NCBI GenBank assembly: GCA_030431975.1
Contig: JAUIHP010000010.1
Span: 1 to 64,000 of the forward strand
Source: a bacterium
GTDB taxonomy: Bacteria; Eisenbacteria; RBG-16-71-46; CAIMUX01
Direction of reading: 5' to 3'
Length of the DNA stretch: 64,000 nucleotides
The first letter of the stretch is position 1; each line of letters begins with the position of its first letter. Shown here piece after piece: positions 34,009-43,784 of this stretch. The position numbers and the translations under genes are program-made. A model generated the notes under the pieces. That model did no database searches. It was given only the letters and a program-made list of their open reading frames with translations, and had not been told where the DNA came from.

Positions 34009-35405
34009 ACGGCCGCGAGACCTTTCCTGCCGACTTCGTCTGGGGCGCCGCAACTTCCGCATACCAGATCGAAGGCGCAACCGAAGAGGACGGGCGCGGC
34101 GAATCCATTTGGGACCGGTTCGCGTCCACGCCGAAGAAGATCGCCGACCGTAGCGACGGCAGGATCGCCTGCGACCACTACCACCTGTGGCCAAAGGACA
34201 TTCAGCTCCTCGAATGGCTCGGTGTCGGTGCGTACCGTTTCTCCATCGCCTGGCCGCGGGTCCTTCCCCAAGGTCGCGGCACGATCAACGAAAAGGGACT
34301 CGCCTTCTACGACGCATTGGTCGACGGTCTGCTCGAAGCCGGCATCGAGCCTTTCCCCACGCTGTATCACTGGGACCTACCGCAGGCGTTGGAAGACGAA
34401 GGCGGTTGGGGAAATCGCGAGACCACGGAAGCATTCGCCGAATACGCGGAAGTCGTGACGCGTCGGCTCGGTGACCGCGTTCGTCATTGGGTTACGCACA
34501 ACGAGCCCTGGTGCATCGCCACTCTCGGGCACGAACACGGGCATCACGCGCCGGGACACAAGAACGTCGGCCTGGCTCTCAAGGTCGCGCATCACCTCCT
34601 GCTGTCCCACGGGATGGCCCTCGAACCCATTCGTCGGAACGTCAGGGACGCGCAGGTAGGGATCGTGCACATCCTTTCTCCCGCGGAACCGGCCAGCGAG
34701 AATGACACAGACAGAAACGCCGCGCGCCAGTTCGACGGGTTGTTCAACCGCTGGTTTCTAGATCCCCTCTTCAGAGGCCGATATCCAAAGGACGCCATCC
34801 AGGACCGCAAGGAATGGGGACACCTCGATTCGATCGAGCTTCCCTTCGTCCACGGCGGCGACCTCGAACTCATCTCTCAACCGCTCGACTTTCTGGGCGT
34901 GAACTACTACAGCCGGACCGTCGTCAAGGCGGGACGGGACGGTCGTCCCGAAGGTGTCCGCGTCGTCCCCAAGGAAGAACTCACCGACATGGGTTGGGAA
35001 GTCTACCCCGACGGACTACGCACCGGTCTGAAACGCATTCACACCGATTACTCCCCTCCCCGGATCTTCGTCACCGAGAACGGCGCCGCCTACTCCGCAG
35101 GTCCGGACGCCGACGGACGCGTACACGACCCACGCCGCGTCGAGTACTTCCGCGGACACCTGGCCGCGATCCTTCAGGCCAAGAATGAAGGCGTCCCAGT
35201 GGACGGATACTTTGCCTGGTCGCTTCTCGACAACTTCGAGTGGGCGATGGGATACGAAAAGAGATTCGGGCTCTTCTGGGTCGACTACGCGAACCAGAAG
35301 CGCCTTCCCAAAGATAGTGCGCACGACTTCAAGCGCATCGTCCAAAGCGGGCGGCCCCATCCGCCTGCTGAAGAGAGTCACTCCGCACAGGAGGAAACAA
35401 CGTGA
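34005..35405 (+). CDS. GH1 beta-glucosidase
   Basis: A 466-residue family 1 glycoside hydrolase with all diagnostic motifs: N-terminal FVWGAATSAYQIEG, acid/base Glu167 in THNEPW, nucleophile Glu358 in VTENG, and substrate Trp in FAWSLLDNFEW. It has no signal peptide and so acts in the cytoplasm on imported oligosaccharides. ATG 34005 overlaps the ATPase stop (ATGA), and its own stop overlaps the next start (GTGA). This tight coupling with an importer ATPase indicates hydrolysis of laminari-oligosaccharides to glucose. It complements the phosphorylase that gives glucose-1-phosphate. Confidence 0.95.
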   Translation: MNGRETFPADFVWGAATSAYQIEGATEEDGRGESIWDRFASTPKKIADRSDGRIACDHYHLWPKDIQLLEWLGVGAYRFSIAWPRVLPQGRGTINEKGLAFYDALVDGLLEAGIEPFPTLYHWDLPQALEDEGGWGNRETTEAFAEYAEVVTRRLGDRVRHWVTHNEPWCIATLGHEHGHHAPGHKNVGLALKVAHHLLLSHGMALEPIRRNVRDAQVGIVHILSPAEPASENDTDRNAARQFDGLFNRWFLDPLFRGRYPKDAIQDRKEWGHLDSIELPFVHGGDLELISQPLDFLGVNYYSRTVVKAGRDGRPEGVRVVPKEELTDMGWEVYPDGLRTGLKRIHTDYSPPRIFVTENGAAYSAGPDADGRVHDPRRVEYFRGHLAAILQAKNEGVPVDGYFAWSLLDNFEWAMGYEKRFGLFWVDYANQKRLPKDSAHDFKRIVQSGRPHPPAEESHSAQEETT

Positions 35406-38400
35406 CCTGGTTCCGAAACACGCTCGCCCTGACCCTGATCGTCGCCGCACTCTGGCCGCAGAACTCATTCGGACAGCATTCCGACTCTGCGGTCAACGAG
35501 GTCAGGGTCGTGTCCGATGCGACCGGCCAGCGTCTGCAGGTCGACGGCCGCGACTTCATGGTCTTCGGAATGAACTGGGGCTACGTTCCCATCGGAACGA
35601 ACTACAGCTACGATTTTTGGGGCCAACCCGAGGACATGATTCGGGACGCGCTCGCCACGGAGATGGGCCTACTCCAGGGAATGGGCGTCAATGCCATCCG
35701 ACAGTACGTCGGCATCCCCCCGAAGTGGATTACCTACATCTACGAGAACTACGGGATCTACACCATCCTCAACCACACCGTGGCGCGCTACGGCTACACC
35801 CTGGACGGAGTCTGGAGTCCATCCGTCGACTACTCCGATCCGCGATTGCGGGAAGCCGTCACCGAAGAGGTCATGGGCTACGTGCGGGACTTCAAGGACA
35901 CGCCGGGCCTGTTGATGTGGCTGCTCGGAAACGAAAACAACTACGGCCTCAGCTGGTCTTCATTCGAGATCGAAGCACTGCCGGAAGGGGAACGCAACGC
36001 CGCCCGCGCCCGTCACCTCTACTCCCTCTTCGGTGAGATCACCAGTCGTATCCAGGATGCAGACTCGAACCATCCCGTGGCCATCGCCAACGGTGACCTT
36101 CAGTACATCGACGTCATCGTCGAGGAGTGCGGCCACATGGACATCATGGGGTCAAACGTCTACCGCGGAATCTCGGCCCGCGACTTCTACCAGGTCGTCA
36201 AGGACAAGCTGGGCGTTCCCACCTTCTTCACCGAGTTCGGCGCCGACGCCTTCAACGCGCGCACGATGAAAGAAGACCAACTCACCCAGGCCAGATACCT
36301 GCTCGGTCAATGGGAGGAAATCTACGAGCAGTCCGCCGGCAAAGGACGCGTCGGAAACGCCATCGGCGGGATCGTCTTTCAGTGGAGCGACGGATGGTGG
36401 AAGTTTGGACAGGAGGACCGGCTCGACATCCACGACACGAACGCCTCCTGGCCCAACGCCGGCTACCCGGAAGACTTCGTCGAAGGCCAGAACAACATGA
36501 ACGAAGAGTGGTGGGGCATCGCCGCCAAGGGCCTCCCCGACCAGCGCGGCATCTACGACGTGTACCCGCGCGCGGCCTACTACGTGTTGCGGGACGCCTG
36601 GTCCCTGGACCCGTACGCCCCGGGTACCGATCTGCAGGCGATTCGCTCCCACTTCGGCCGGATCCATCCGATGTCGAGCGTCCTGACCGCGCGCGCGGAC
36701 AAGGCTGCTCTCGGCGGGACCGCAGCGGACAAGTTTCGCGTCAAAGGCCTGAGGCTGCAGTTTGAGACGATCAACACCGGTGGCGATCGAATCACGACTC
36801 CCGAAGACGCCCCCGACACCCCAACGGAATACCCGGCCTTTCAGGGTTTCGACCATCTCCAGTCCTTCTACGCGGACTTTGAGGCCAAGCCGTCCGACAA
36901 CGTTATCGGAAACCTGTCCCTCAGCATCCTAGGTAACGTTCCCACCAACCCGATCGACGAGATTTTCTACGAGAACCGTGGACGACCGACGTCCGTTTCC
37001 GTCGATGGAAGCGACATCGCTCTGGAAGGGCTGGAACGCGTTCGCGTCTACGGCGCCAGCGTCGACTGGGAAGATCCCAACTTCAAACTCAACGCGTTCT
37101 ACCGGGTCGGTCACTACCACTGGGCGGATGAGGGCGACTTCTTCGGTCTCTACCGCGAGGCTTACTACGGTGAGAACATCGACATCTACAACGGAATCGC
37201 TCCTGTCGGAGTCGAGTTGGCGGGAAGGCGCGCTTTCGACGGGTTCACCGTCGCCTTTGGACCAGAGCTTTGGTGGGGAGCCAATCCCGCACTTCTCTTC
37301 AAGTACAACCGCCGGGTCGGACCCTTCGACACGACATTCATCTTCCACGAGGACATCGCCAAGCAGTCGCGGATCAGCAGCACCTTTGCTGTTCCCGTCC
37401 CGGAAACGCGGAAAGCGTCGCTTCAGGTCAAAGGGGCACGCGGATCGATCGGCTACGAGGTCGGCGGCCTCTGGTCAGGAGACACGCGCGTTGGTGAGCA
37501 GTTCTATCTCGTCGAAGAGGTCGGTGACTCCTACAACGTCTACGTCGACAACATCAAGAACGAGGATACCCTCGGCGGGAAGATCAAGCTGACGTGGCAG
37601 AAGGGCCGCTGGAACTGGTATGGACAGGCCGCCTACATGGGGCTGGTCGCGGAAGCCGGACCGACGGCGGTGACCACGTTTACCGGTTGGCATCTGAAGG
37701 ACTCCGGATCCGGGAACCAGAAGAACGTGATCACCGGACTGGCCGCGACGTTCGGAAGCTTTCAGATCAGCCCGAACTTCCTGTGGCAGAAACCAATCGT
37801 TGGACCGATTCCCAACGACGTGCCGGCGCCCGGCCGACCACGCAACGTTCTCGACGATCCGTTTACGGTTCGCGCCAACCGGGAAACGGTGGGTACCGAA
37901 CTCCTCATCACGTACGACCCCACCCCCGCGACCTGGATGTGGCAATGGGACAACGACACGCGCGAGGACGCGTCCTTCGCGGCCAGCCTGGGATTCGTTC
38001 ATCGTCACCACCCGACGACTCAGGACGCCGGCATCGGAATCCTTGAGGACGGCGAAACGCCGTTCGCTTTCCCGGGCGCACCCCCGGCCAGGGACCTGTA
38101 TGAAATCCACAGTCGCATGGTCTCTTCGGCGGGCCGGGACATGAGGCTGGTCGCCCACCTCTACGTGGGAACCGGTGAAGCCAATGGAAGTGACCCCCGT
38201 AAGATCACCCGTTTCGGTGGAGACGCGCGACTTGCCTGGAAGAACTGGGCCTTCGAGAGCTTCGCCAAGTTCGACGATTGGGGTCCGTACGATTATCATC
38301 GCGACTTCAATTACACCTTCCCGATCCAGCTGATGGGCGATGTCTCCTACAACCTGGGGCTCCCCAAGTGGTACGGGCTGCCGCAGACGAGATTCGGTGT

Positions 38401-38548
38401 ACGGGGCCTCTACCGAACCCTGGACCAATACAATCCTCGGTACTGTCCGATCGAGGTGCTCTCCACAGACGGACTCATCTGTGACCCGCTGGCGCCCGGC
38501 GATGACGGCAACGAGTGGGAAATCCGCACTTACGTAGAGCTGTTTTGA
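35402..38548 (+). CDS. Glycoside hydrolase (GH2/GH5-like TIM barrel) fused to outer-membrane beta-barrel
   Basis: A 1048-residue exported protein. GTG 35402 overlaps the GH1 stop and is preceded by GAGGAAA. A signal peptide (residues 1-24) is followed by a TIM barrel (about 30-395) resembling the catalytic domain of GH2 and related clan-A enzymes, with probable acid/base Glu178 in LLGNENNYG and nucleophile Glu278 in FFTEFGAD. Residues about 430-1048 are a succession of amphipathic strands ending in EIRTYVELF, with the C-terminal Phe of outer-membrane beta-barrels. The enzyme would thus be embedded in or tethered to the outer membrane, acting on glucan fragments next to a pore. Exact GH family and substrate are not established. 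The fusion is unusual. Confidence 0.8.
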   Translation: MTWFRNTLALTLIVAALWPQNSFGQHSDSAVNEVRVVSDATGQRLQVDGRDFMVFGMNWGYVPIGTNYSYDFWGQPEDMIRDALATEMGLLQGMGVNAIRQYVGIPPKWITYIYENYGIYTILNHTVARYGYTLDGVWSPSVDYSDPRLREAVTEEVMGYVRDFKDTPGLLMWLLGNENNYGLSWSSFEIEALPEGERNAARARHLYSLFGEITSRIQDADSNHPVAIANGDLQYIDVIVEECGHMDIMGSNVYRGISARDFYQVVKDKLGVPTFFTEFGADAFNARTMKEDQLTQARYLLGQWEEIYEQSAGKGRVGNAIGGIVFQWSDGWWKFGQEDRLDIHDTNASWPNAGYPEDFVEGQNNMNEEWWGIAAKGLPDQRGIYDVYPRAAYYVLRDAWSLDPYAPGTDLQAIRSHFGRIHPMSSVLTARADKAALGGTAADKFRVKGLRLQFETINTGGDRITTPEDAPDTPTEYPAFQGFDHLQSFYADFEAKPSDNVIGNLSLSILGNVPTNPIDEIFYENRGRPTSVSVDGSDIALEGLERVRVYGASVDWEDPNFKLNAFYRVGHYHWADEGDFFGLYREAYYGENIDIYNGIAPVGVELAGRRAFDGFTVAFGPELWWGANPALLFKYNRRVGPFDTTFIFHEDIAKQSRISSTFAVPVPETRKASLQVKGARGSIGYEVGGLWSGDTRVGEQFYLVEEVGDSYNVYVDNIKNEDTLGGKIKLTWQKGRWNWYGQAAYMGLVAEAGPTAVTTFTGWHLKDSGSGNQKNVITGLAATFGSFQISPNFLWQKPIVGPIPNDVPAPGRPRNVLDDPFTVRANRETVGTELLITYDPTPATWMWQWDNDTREDASFAASLGFVHRHHPTTQDAGIGILEDGETPFAFPGAPPARDLYEIHSRMVSSAGRDMRLVAHLYVGTGEANGSDPRKITRFGGDARLAWKNWAFESFAKFDDWGPYDYHRDFNYTFPIQLMGDVSYNLGLPKWYGLPQTRFGVRGLYRTLDQYNPRYCPIEVLSTDGLICDPLAPGDDGNEWEIRTYVELF

Positions 38549-38549
38549 T

Positions 38550-38688
38550 TTCGCCTCGCCGCGTTCGCGGACTCGGCGGCGGAGCGGCGCGCAGAGCGCG
38601 CCGTTCGGTGCCTAGGCCTTTTGGCTTGCCTGATTCGCCTCGCCGCATTCGCGGACTCGGCGGCGGAGCGGCCGGCTCGGTGCCTAGG
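38550..38688. repeat. Imperfect tandem duplication downstream of GH-barrel gene
   Basis: A 39-bp element starting TTCGCCTCGCCGCGTTCGCG occurs at 38550-38588 and, with one mismatch, at 38634-38672. Each copy is followed by TCGGTGCCTAGG (38605-38616 and 38677-38688). Internal inverted repeats (CCGCGTTCGCGG, GGCGCGC) could fold. The region 38549-38989 has no gene that can be supported. Confidence 0.75.
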
Positions 38689-38912
38689 TCGTGGTGCCTG
38701 GGTCGCGGTGCGAAAAGGTGTTTGGGTCGGTGCCAATGGCGTGGTTGGGTGTGCTAAGCTTCTGCCGACGGCCGTGCCTGGGGGTGCGAGTGATTCTTCG
38801 CTTGGCGGGGTTCGTTGACGCGATAGGTGTGCCGAGCGGGGCACTTTGAGGCCAGTTGAGCCGTAGAGGCGGTCGCTGACTTCAGGCGCAACCGCAGGCT
38901 GCCGAACAGTTA

Positions 38913-38938
38913 CGTTCCGGGGGGAATGTCCCGGAACG
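38913..38938. promoter_or_regulatory. 9-bp inverted repeat upstream of cytochrome gene
   Basis: CGTTCCGGG (38913-38921) and CCCGGAACG (38930-38938) are perfect inverted copies 8 bp apart, 50 bp before the start of the pentahaem cytochrome gene. No T run follows, so it is more likely an operator or leader hairpin than a terminator. Confidence 0.4.
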
Positions 38939-38989
38939 GCTTACGTGTCTTTCGAATCGTCTAACCATCAGCCGGGAGTCGCACCCTAG

Positions 38990-41878
38990 TTGTCTGAAAC
39001 TACTACTTCCCAGCCGCCGCGGCGCCGTCGGCGCTTCAAGCGCGCCGTTGGTCCCAAACTCCGCATTCTTCTCTGGTTCGTTTTCGGCTCGTTCGCGGTC
39101 CTGGCCGCCAACTCCGCCTATCTGGCCAGCATTTCGTTTCTGGAGTGGTTTCGGGGCGAGGCCTACCAGAACTACTTCTTCCAGTACATGTTCCTGGGTC
39201 ATCTGGTGCTGGGGCTTCTGGTCATCGTTCCCTTCATCATTTTTGCAGCGATCCACCTGCGAAACACCTACAACCGGCCGAACCGAAAACCCGTTCGTAT
39301 CGGACTGGTTCTCCTCGCGGTTTCGATTCTTCTCCTCCTATCCGGGATCGCGCTGACGCGGCTCGACTTCTTCGAGATCAAGGACCAGGGCGTACGCAAC
39401 GTCTCGTACTGGATCCATGTCATCTCCCCGATCGCCGTCGTCTGGCTCTACATCCTGCATCGACTGGCGGGACCGAAGATCAGTTGGAAGGTCGGAGCCA
39501 CCTGGGGCACGATAGCGGGCGCCGCCGTGCTGGCGATCGTCCTCCTTCACATCCAGGACCCCAGAAGCTGGAACCAAGTCGGCCCCGAAGAAGGCACCGC
39601 CTACTTCCAGCCTTCACTCTCCCGAACCGCAAGCGGGAACTTTATCCCGGCAGAGTCTCTTCAGATGGACAAGTACTGTCTCGACTGCCACGCCGACGCC
39701 CACGAATCCTGGGCGCAAAGCGCACATCGATTCAGCTCTTTCAACAATCCGGCCTACCGGTTCAGCGTGCGGGAAACCCGTCAGGTCGCATTCGACCGGG
39801 CCGGCGACGTGAAGGCATCTCGGTGGTGTGCGGGGTGCCACGACCCGGTGCCATTCTTTAGCGGAGCCTTCGACGACCCCGACTTCGATGATGTCAACCA
39901 CCCGACCGCCCTGGCAGGAATCACCTGCAGCTCTTGCCATGCCATTACGCATATCAACAGTGTGAAGGGCAACGGAGACTACACGATCGAGGAACCGCTC
40001 CATTATCCGTTTGCCTACAGCGACAATCCGCTGCTCAAGTTTGTCAACCACCAGTTGGTCAAGGCCAATCCAAGTTTCCACAAACGCACCTTCCTAAAAC
40101 CGCTCCACGAGTCACCGGAGTTCTGTGGCTCCTGCCATAAGGTGCATCTCCCGCGAGAAGTCACCCAGTACAAAGAATGGCTTCGTGGACAGAACCATTA
40201 CGACAGCTATCACCTCAGCGGGGTCTCGGGACACGGCGTCCGCAGCTTCTACTATCCGGAGAAGGCGGAACACAATTGCAACGGCTGTCATATGCCTTTG
40301 GTGCCATCGGATGACTTCGCAGCCAAGGACTTTGCGGGTGACGGCAGCCGAACCGTTCACGACCACTTCTTTGCGTCCGCAAACACAGGGATCAACTACT
40401 TCAATGAACGACTCGATCTGGTCGAGCGCCATCAGGAGTTCAACGAAGGCGTGACCCGTGTCGACATTTTTGGTCTCCGCGAGGGAGACTCTATCGAGGG
40501 CCAACTCCACGCGCCCCTCCGCCCCATCGAACCCGAGCTGGTGCCAGGAAAGTCCTACGTCCTTGAGGTCGTGATCCGGACGCTGAAGATGGGACACCAC
40601 CTCACTCAAGGCACGGTCGACTCCAATCAGCTCTGGCTGGACCTGAAGATGACGTCTGGCGGCAAGGTCATCGGCCGAAGCGGCGGTATGGCGAAGGATG
40701 GAGAGGTCGATCCGTGGTCGCACTTCGTGAACGTTTACATGCTGAATCGGGACGGTGAGCGCATCGACCGCCGGAATGCCCAGGACATCTATGTTCCGCT
40801 CTACAACAACCAGATCCCACCGGGCGCCGGCCAGGTCGTTCAGTACGCTTTCGAGGTCCCGCGGGATGCGGGCGACTCTATCGAGATCGAGGCGCGACTT
40901 CGTTACCGCAAGTTCGACGCAACCTACATGCAGCACGTCTTCGGCGAGGACTTCGTCAATGACCTCCCCATCCTTGAGATGGCCGAAGACCGTGTCGTCC
41001 TCCCGGTCGGTGACGCCATTCAACGCCCGACCGACAACGGATCGGCCACAGCGAACAGTGGTGTCGTCGTCGAGTCTCCCTACCCTCTTTGGCAACGGTG
41101 GAACGACTACGGAATCGGTCTCTTCATGAAGGGATCCATGGGGAGCGAGAAGGGCCAGCTCAGGCAGGCAGAACACGCCTTCCAGGAGGTCGAGGCTCTC
41201 GACCGGCCCGACGGTCCCGTCAACCTGGCCCGCGTCTACATCAAGGAAGGCCGGCTGGAAGAGGCGCTCGATGCGCTGGAACGTTCCGTCGCTTTCGATC
41301 CTCCCGCCCGCCGCTGGACGGTGGCCTGGCTCAGCTCACAGGTCGACAAGCAGAACGGAAACCTCGACAGGGCCATCACCCAGCTTCGAGGGCTGGTCTA
41401 CGATCGGTATCCCGAGCTCATCGAGCGCGGTTTCGATTTCTCGCAGGACTATGTCCTCCGGAACGAGTTGGGGCAAACATACGTCGAACGTTCCAAGGGA
41501 GAACGTGGGACCGCGAATCGGGAACGAAAAGAGCAGTTTCTGAAGTTGGCTGAGTCTGAGTTCCAGGCAAGTTTGGAGGTCGATCCGGAGAATCTGGTCG
41601 CCCACTACAACTTGGGCATCATCTACTCACAACTCGGCGAGGAAGGCAAGGCAGACACCCACCGCCAACTTCACGCCAAGTACAAGCCCGACGAGAACGC
41701 GCGGGACCGGGCCATCACTATCCAGAGGCGGAACAACCCGGCCGCCGATCACGCCGCTCAGGCCACCGTCATTTATCCCCTGCAAAGGGCAGGGGCCTTC
41801 GAGCTGTCCTACATCGAGGATGCTACGGATCCTGAGAACCAGAGCGACCGCGGCGAGCTGCAGAGGGAGTCACGATGA
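38990..41878 (+). CDS. Membrane-anchored pentahaem cytochrome c with TPR domain
   Basis: A 962-residue protein. The N-terminus has four hydrophobic helices (about 24-175). The central domain carries five CXXCH haem-binding motifs (CLDCH, CAGCH, CSSCH, CGSCH, CNGCH) with extra His residues for axial ligation, similar to cytochrome c554-type proteins. The C-terminal 250 residues contain TPR-like helices (ARVYIKEGRLEEALDALERSV, LVAHYNLGIIYSQLGEEGKA). The start TTG 38990 directly follows a stop codon in frame; no better start exists. It would face the periplasm. The stop overlaps the next gene by ATGA. A respiratory or oxidative function with the ASPIC/UnbV partner is possible; no substrate is known. 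Confidence 0.85.
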   Translation: MSETTTSQPPRRRRRFKRAVGPKLRILLWFVFGSFAVLAANSAYLASISFLEWFRGEAYQNYFFQYMFLGHLVLGLLVIVPFIIFAAIHLRNTYNRPNRKPVRIGLVLLAVSILLLLSGIALTRLDFFEIKDQGVRNVSYWIHVISPIAVVWLYILHRLAGPKISWKVGATWGTIAGAAVLAIVLLHIQDPRSWNQVGPEEGTAYFQPSLSRTASGNFIPAESLQMDKYCLDCHADAHESWAQSAHRFSSFNNPAYRFSVRETRQVAFDRAGDVKASRWCAGCHDPVPFFSGAFDDPDFDDVNHPTALAGITCSSCHAITHINSVKGNGDYTIEEPLHYPFAYSDNPLLKFVNHQLVKANPSFHKRTFLKPLHESPEFCGSCHKVHLPREVTQYKEWLRGQNHYDSYHLSGVSGHGVRSFYYPEKAEHNCNGCHMPLVPSDDFAAKDFAGDGSRTVHDHFFASANTGINYFNERLDLVERHQEFNEGVTRVDIFGLREGDSIEGQLHAPLRPIEPELVPGKSYVLEVVIRTLKMGHHLTQGTVDSNQLWLDLKMTSGGKVIGRSGGMAKDGEVDPWSHFVNVYMLNRDGERIDRRNAQDIYVPLYNNQIPPGAGQVVQYAFEVPRDAGDSIEIEARLRYRKFDATYMQHVFGEDFVNDLPILEMAEDRVVLPVGDAIQRPTDNGSATANSGVVVESPYPLWQRWNDYGIGLFMKGSMGSEKGQLRQAEHAFQEVEALDRPDGPVNLARVYIKEGRLEEALDALERSVAFDPPARRWTVAWLSSQVDKQNGNLDRAITQLRGLVYDRYPELIERGFDFSQDYVLRNELGQTYVERSKGERGTANRERKEQFLKLAESEFQASLEVDPENLVAHYNLGIIYSQLGEEGKADTHRQLHAKYKPDENARDRAITIQRRNNPAADHAAQATVIYPLQRAGAFELSYIEDATDPENQSDRGELQRESR

Positions 41879-43764
41879 ACGACAAGCGAACCGGCGGACC
41901 GGAGGATCCCACGGGTCCGTCATACGAGCCCGACGATCTCGACGACGATGGGCGCGAACAATACGGTGAGGACGTTCTGGAGAAGGCCATCCGCTTCTCC
42001 ATCGCCGCCGTGCTCCTGATCGCTGCCGTCGTCGCAGCCGTTTTCTGGCTGCGGCGCCCGCAGGAAGAGACGATCGTCGAAAAGGTCACGCCGCTGGAAG
42101 CGCCCGCTCCGCAGGCTCGTCCTGAAGCGGCGGTACCGTCGGTCTCGTTCACCGACATCACGAATGAAGCCGGCATCGACTTCGTCCATAACAACGGAGC
42201 CACCGGCGAAAAACTCCTCCCGGAAACCATGGGAGGCGGCGTCGCCTTTTTCGACTACGACTTGGACGGCGATGCAGACCTTCTCTTCGTCAACTCCAAC
42301 TGGTGGCCCGAGGACATCCGGGCGGGAAAGTCGCCGACGACTTCGAGACTCTACCGAAACGACGGCGGACGCTTTACCGATGTCACGAGAGGGTGCGGAC
42401 TGGACATCCCCCTCTACGGAATGGGAGCTGCGGTCGGCGACTATGACGGCGACGGTCTCCCTGATGTCTTTCTGACGACGGTCGGACAGAACCGACTCTT
42501 CCGAAACCTCGGCGAGGGACGGTTCCGTGATGTAACCGCGTCCGTCAAGGTCGGCGGCGATCCAAAGGGCTGGAGCAGCGGCGCCACCTGGCTGGATGCC
42601 GACCAGGACGGCGATCTCGATCTTTTCGTCTGCAACTACATCCGCTGGAGCCGGGAGCTCGACGTCGAGGTCGGTTATTCCCTGACGGGAATCGGACGTG
42701 CCTACGGCCCTCCGATGAACTTCGAAGGGACCTTCCCGGAGCTCTACCTCAACAACGGAGACGGAACGTTCAACAACGTCTCCGAAGAATCCGGAGTTCA
42801 GGTCCGGAACATCTCGACAAACGCTCCTGCCTCGAAGTCCCTCGCGGTTTGCCCGGTCGACTTCGACAAGGACGGACGGATCGACCTCGTCGTGGCCAAT
42901 GACACCGTCCCGAACCTTCTGCTGCGCAACCTCGGCGGCGGCAAGTTCGAGGAAGTCGGAGCCGAGATGGGAATCGCCTTCGACAGTTACGGAAACGCGC
43001 GCGGCGCCATGGGGATCGACTCCGGCTTCATTCTCGATCAGTCCTCCGTCGCCGTGGCCATCGGAAACTTCGCCAACGAAATGAGTGCTCTCTACGTGAC
43101 CGACGAGGTCTCGGGGATGTTTCTCGACGAAGCCATCGCCCACGGCATTGGACCGGCCACGCGCCAGTCCCTAACCTTCGGGCTGTTCTTCTTCGACTAT
43201 GATCTGGATGGCTGGCTCGACCTTTTGCAGGTCAATGGACACCTCGAGGACGAGATCCAGGCAGTCCAGCCCAGCCAACACTACGAACAACCTGCGCAGC
43301 TCTTCTGGAACGCCGGAGCCTCCGGCGGCGGCTACAAGGCCGTAACACCGGCCGAGTCGGGAGAGGACATCTTCCGCCCCTTGGTCGGACGAGGTTCTGC
43401 CTATGCCGACATCGACTCGGACGGCGACCTCGATGTCGTCTTCACACAGGTCGGGGGGCCACCCCGCCTGCTGCGAAACGAACAGAACACGAAGCACCAC
43501 TGGCTGCAGGTCCGCTGCTCCGACCCGGGAAGCCGGAATCCGCACGGAATCGGCGCCGAGGTTCGGCTCTACTCCGGAAACGAGATGCAGCATCGCCGCG
43601 TTCTCAGGACGCGGAGCTACCTCTCACAGTCCGAGGCGGTGGCGGCTTTCGGCTTGGGCTCCACTAGCGCGGTCGATTCCCTGGTTGTGAACTGGCCGGA
43701 CGGCCGTAAGCAGGTGATCGCCAAGCCAGCCGTCGATCGGATTCACACGATCGAATCCGAGTAG
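41875..43764 (+). CDS. CRTAC1-type protein: FG-GAP/VCBS repeats with ASPIC/UnbV domain
   Basis: A 629-residue protein anchored by one helix (about 41-60). It has several FG-GAP/VCBS-type calcium-binding repeats (FFDYDLDGDADLLF, VGDYDGDGLPDVFL, DADQDGDLDLFV, DFDKDGRIDLVV, DIDSDGDLDVVF), which form a beta-propeller, and a C-terminal ASPIC/UnbV domain (HHWLQVRC...GIGAEVRLYSG...VNWPDGRKQ). Such proteins are common in environmental Gram-negative bacteria next to multihaem or TPR proteins, and their biochemical function is unknown. ATG 41875 overlaps the preceding stop, so the two proteins are probably made in equal amounts and may form a periplasmic complex. It ends 20 bp from the convergent importer operon. 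Confidence 0.9.
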   Translation: MNDKRTGGPEDPTGPSYEPDDLDDDGREQYGEDVLEKAIRFSIAAVLLIAAVVAAVFWLRRPQEETIVEKVTPLEAPAPQARPEAAVPSVSFTDITNEAGIDFVHNNGATGEKLLPETMGGGVAFFDYDLDGDADLLFVNSNWWPEDIRAGKSPTTSRLYRNDGGRFTDVTRGCGLDIPLYGMGAAVGDYDGDGLPDVFLTTVGQNRLFRNLGEGRFRDVTASVKVGGDPKGWSSGATWLDADQDGDLDLFVCNYIRWSRELDVEVGYSLTGIGRAYGPPMNFEGTFPELYLNNGDGTFNNVSEESGVQVRNISTNAPASKSLAVCPVDFDKDGRIDLVVANDTVPNLLLRNLGGGKFEEVGAEMGIAFDSYGNARGAMGIDSGFILDQSSVAVAIGNFANEMSALYVTDEVSGMFLDEAIAHGIGPATRQSLTFGLFFFDYDLDGWLDLLQVNGHLEDEIQAVQPSQHYEQPAQLFWNAGASGGGYKAVTPAESGEDIFRPLVGRGSAYADIDSDGDLDVVFTQVGGPPRLLRNEQNTKHHWLQVRCSDPGSRNPHGIGAEVRLYSGNEMQHRRVLRTRSYLSQSEAVAAFGLGSTSAVDSLVVNWPDGRKQVIAKPAVDRIHTIESE

Positions 43765-43784
43765 CACTGTTGTCGGCTGTTGTC

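Noticed and set aside
38530-38844. Minus-strand 104-codon frame over the GC-rich repeats
   Set aside because: It is Ala/Arg/Ser repeat translation with no ribosome binding site; it arises from the duplicated DNA element.
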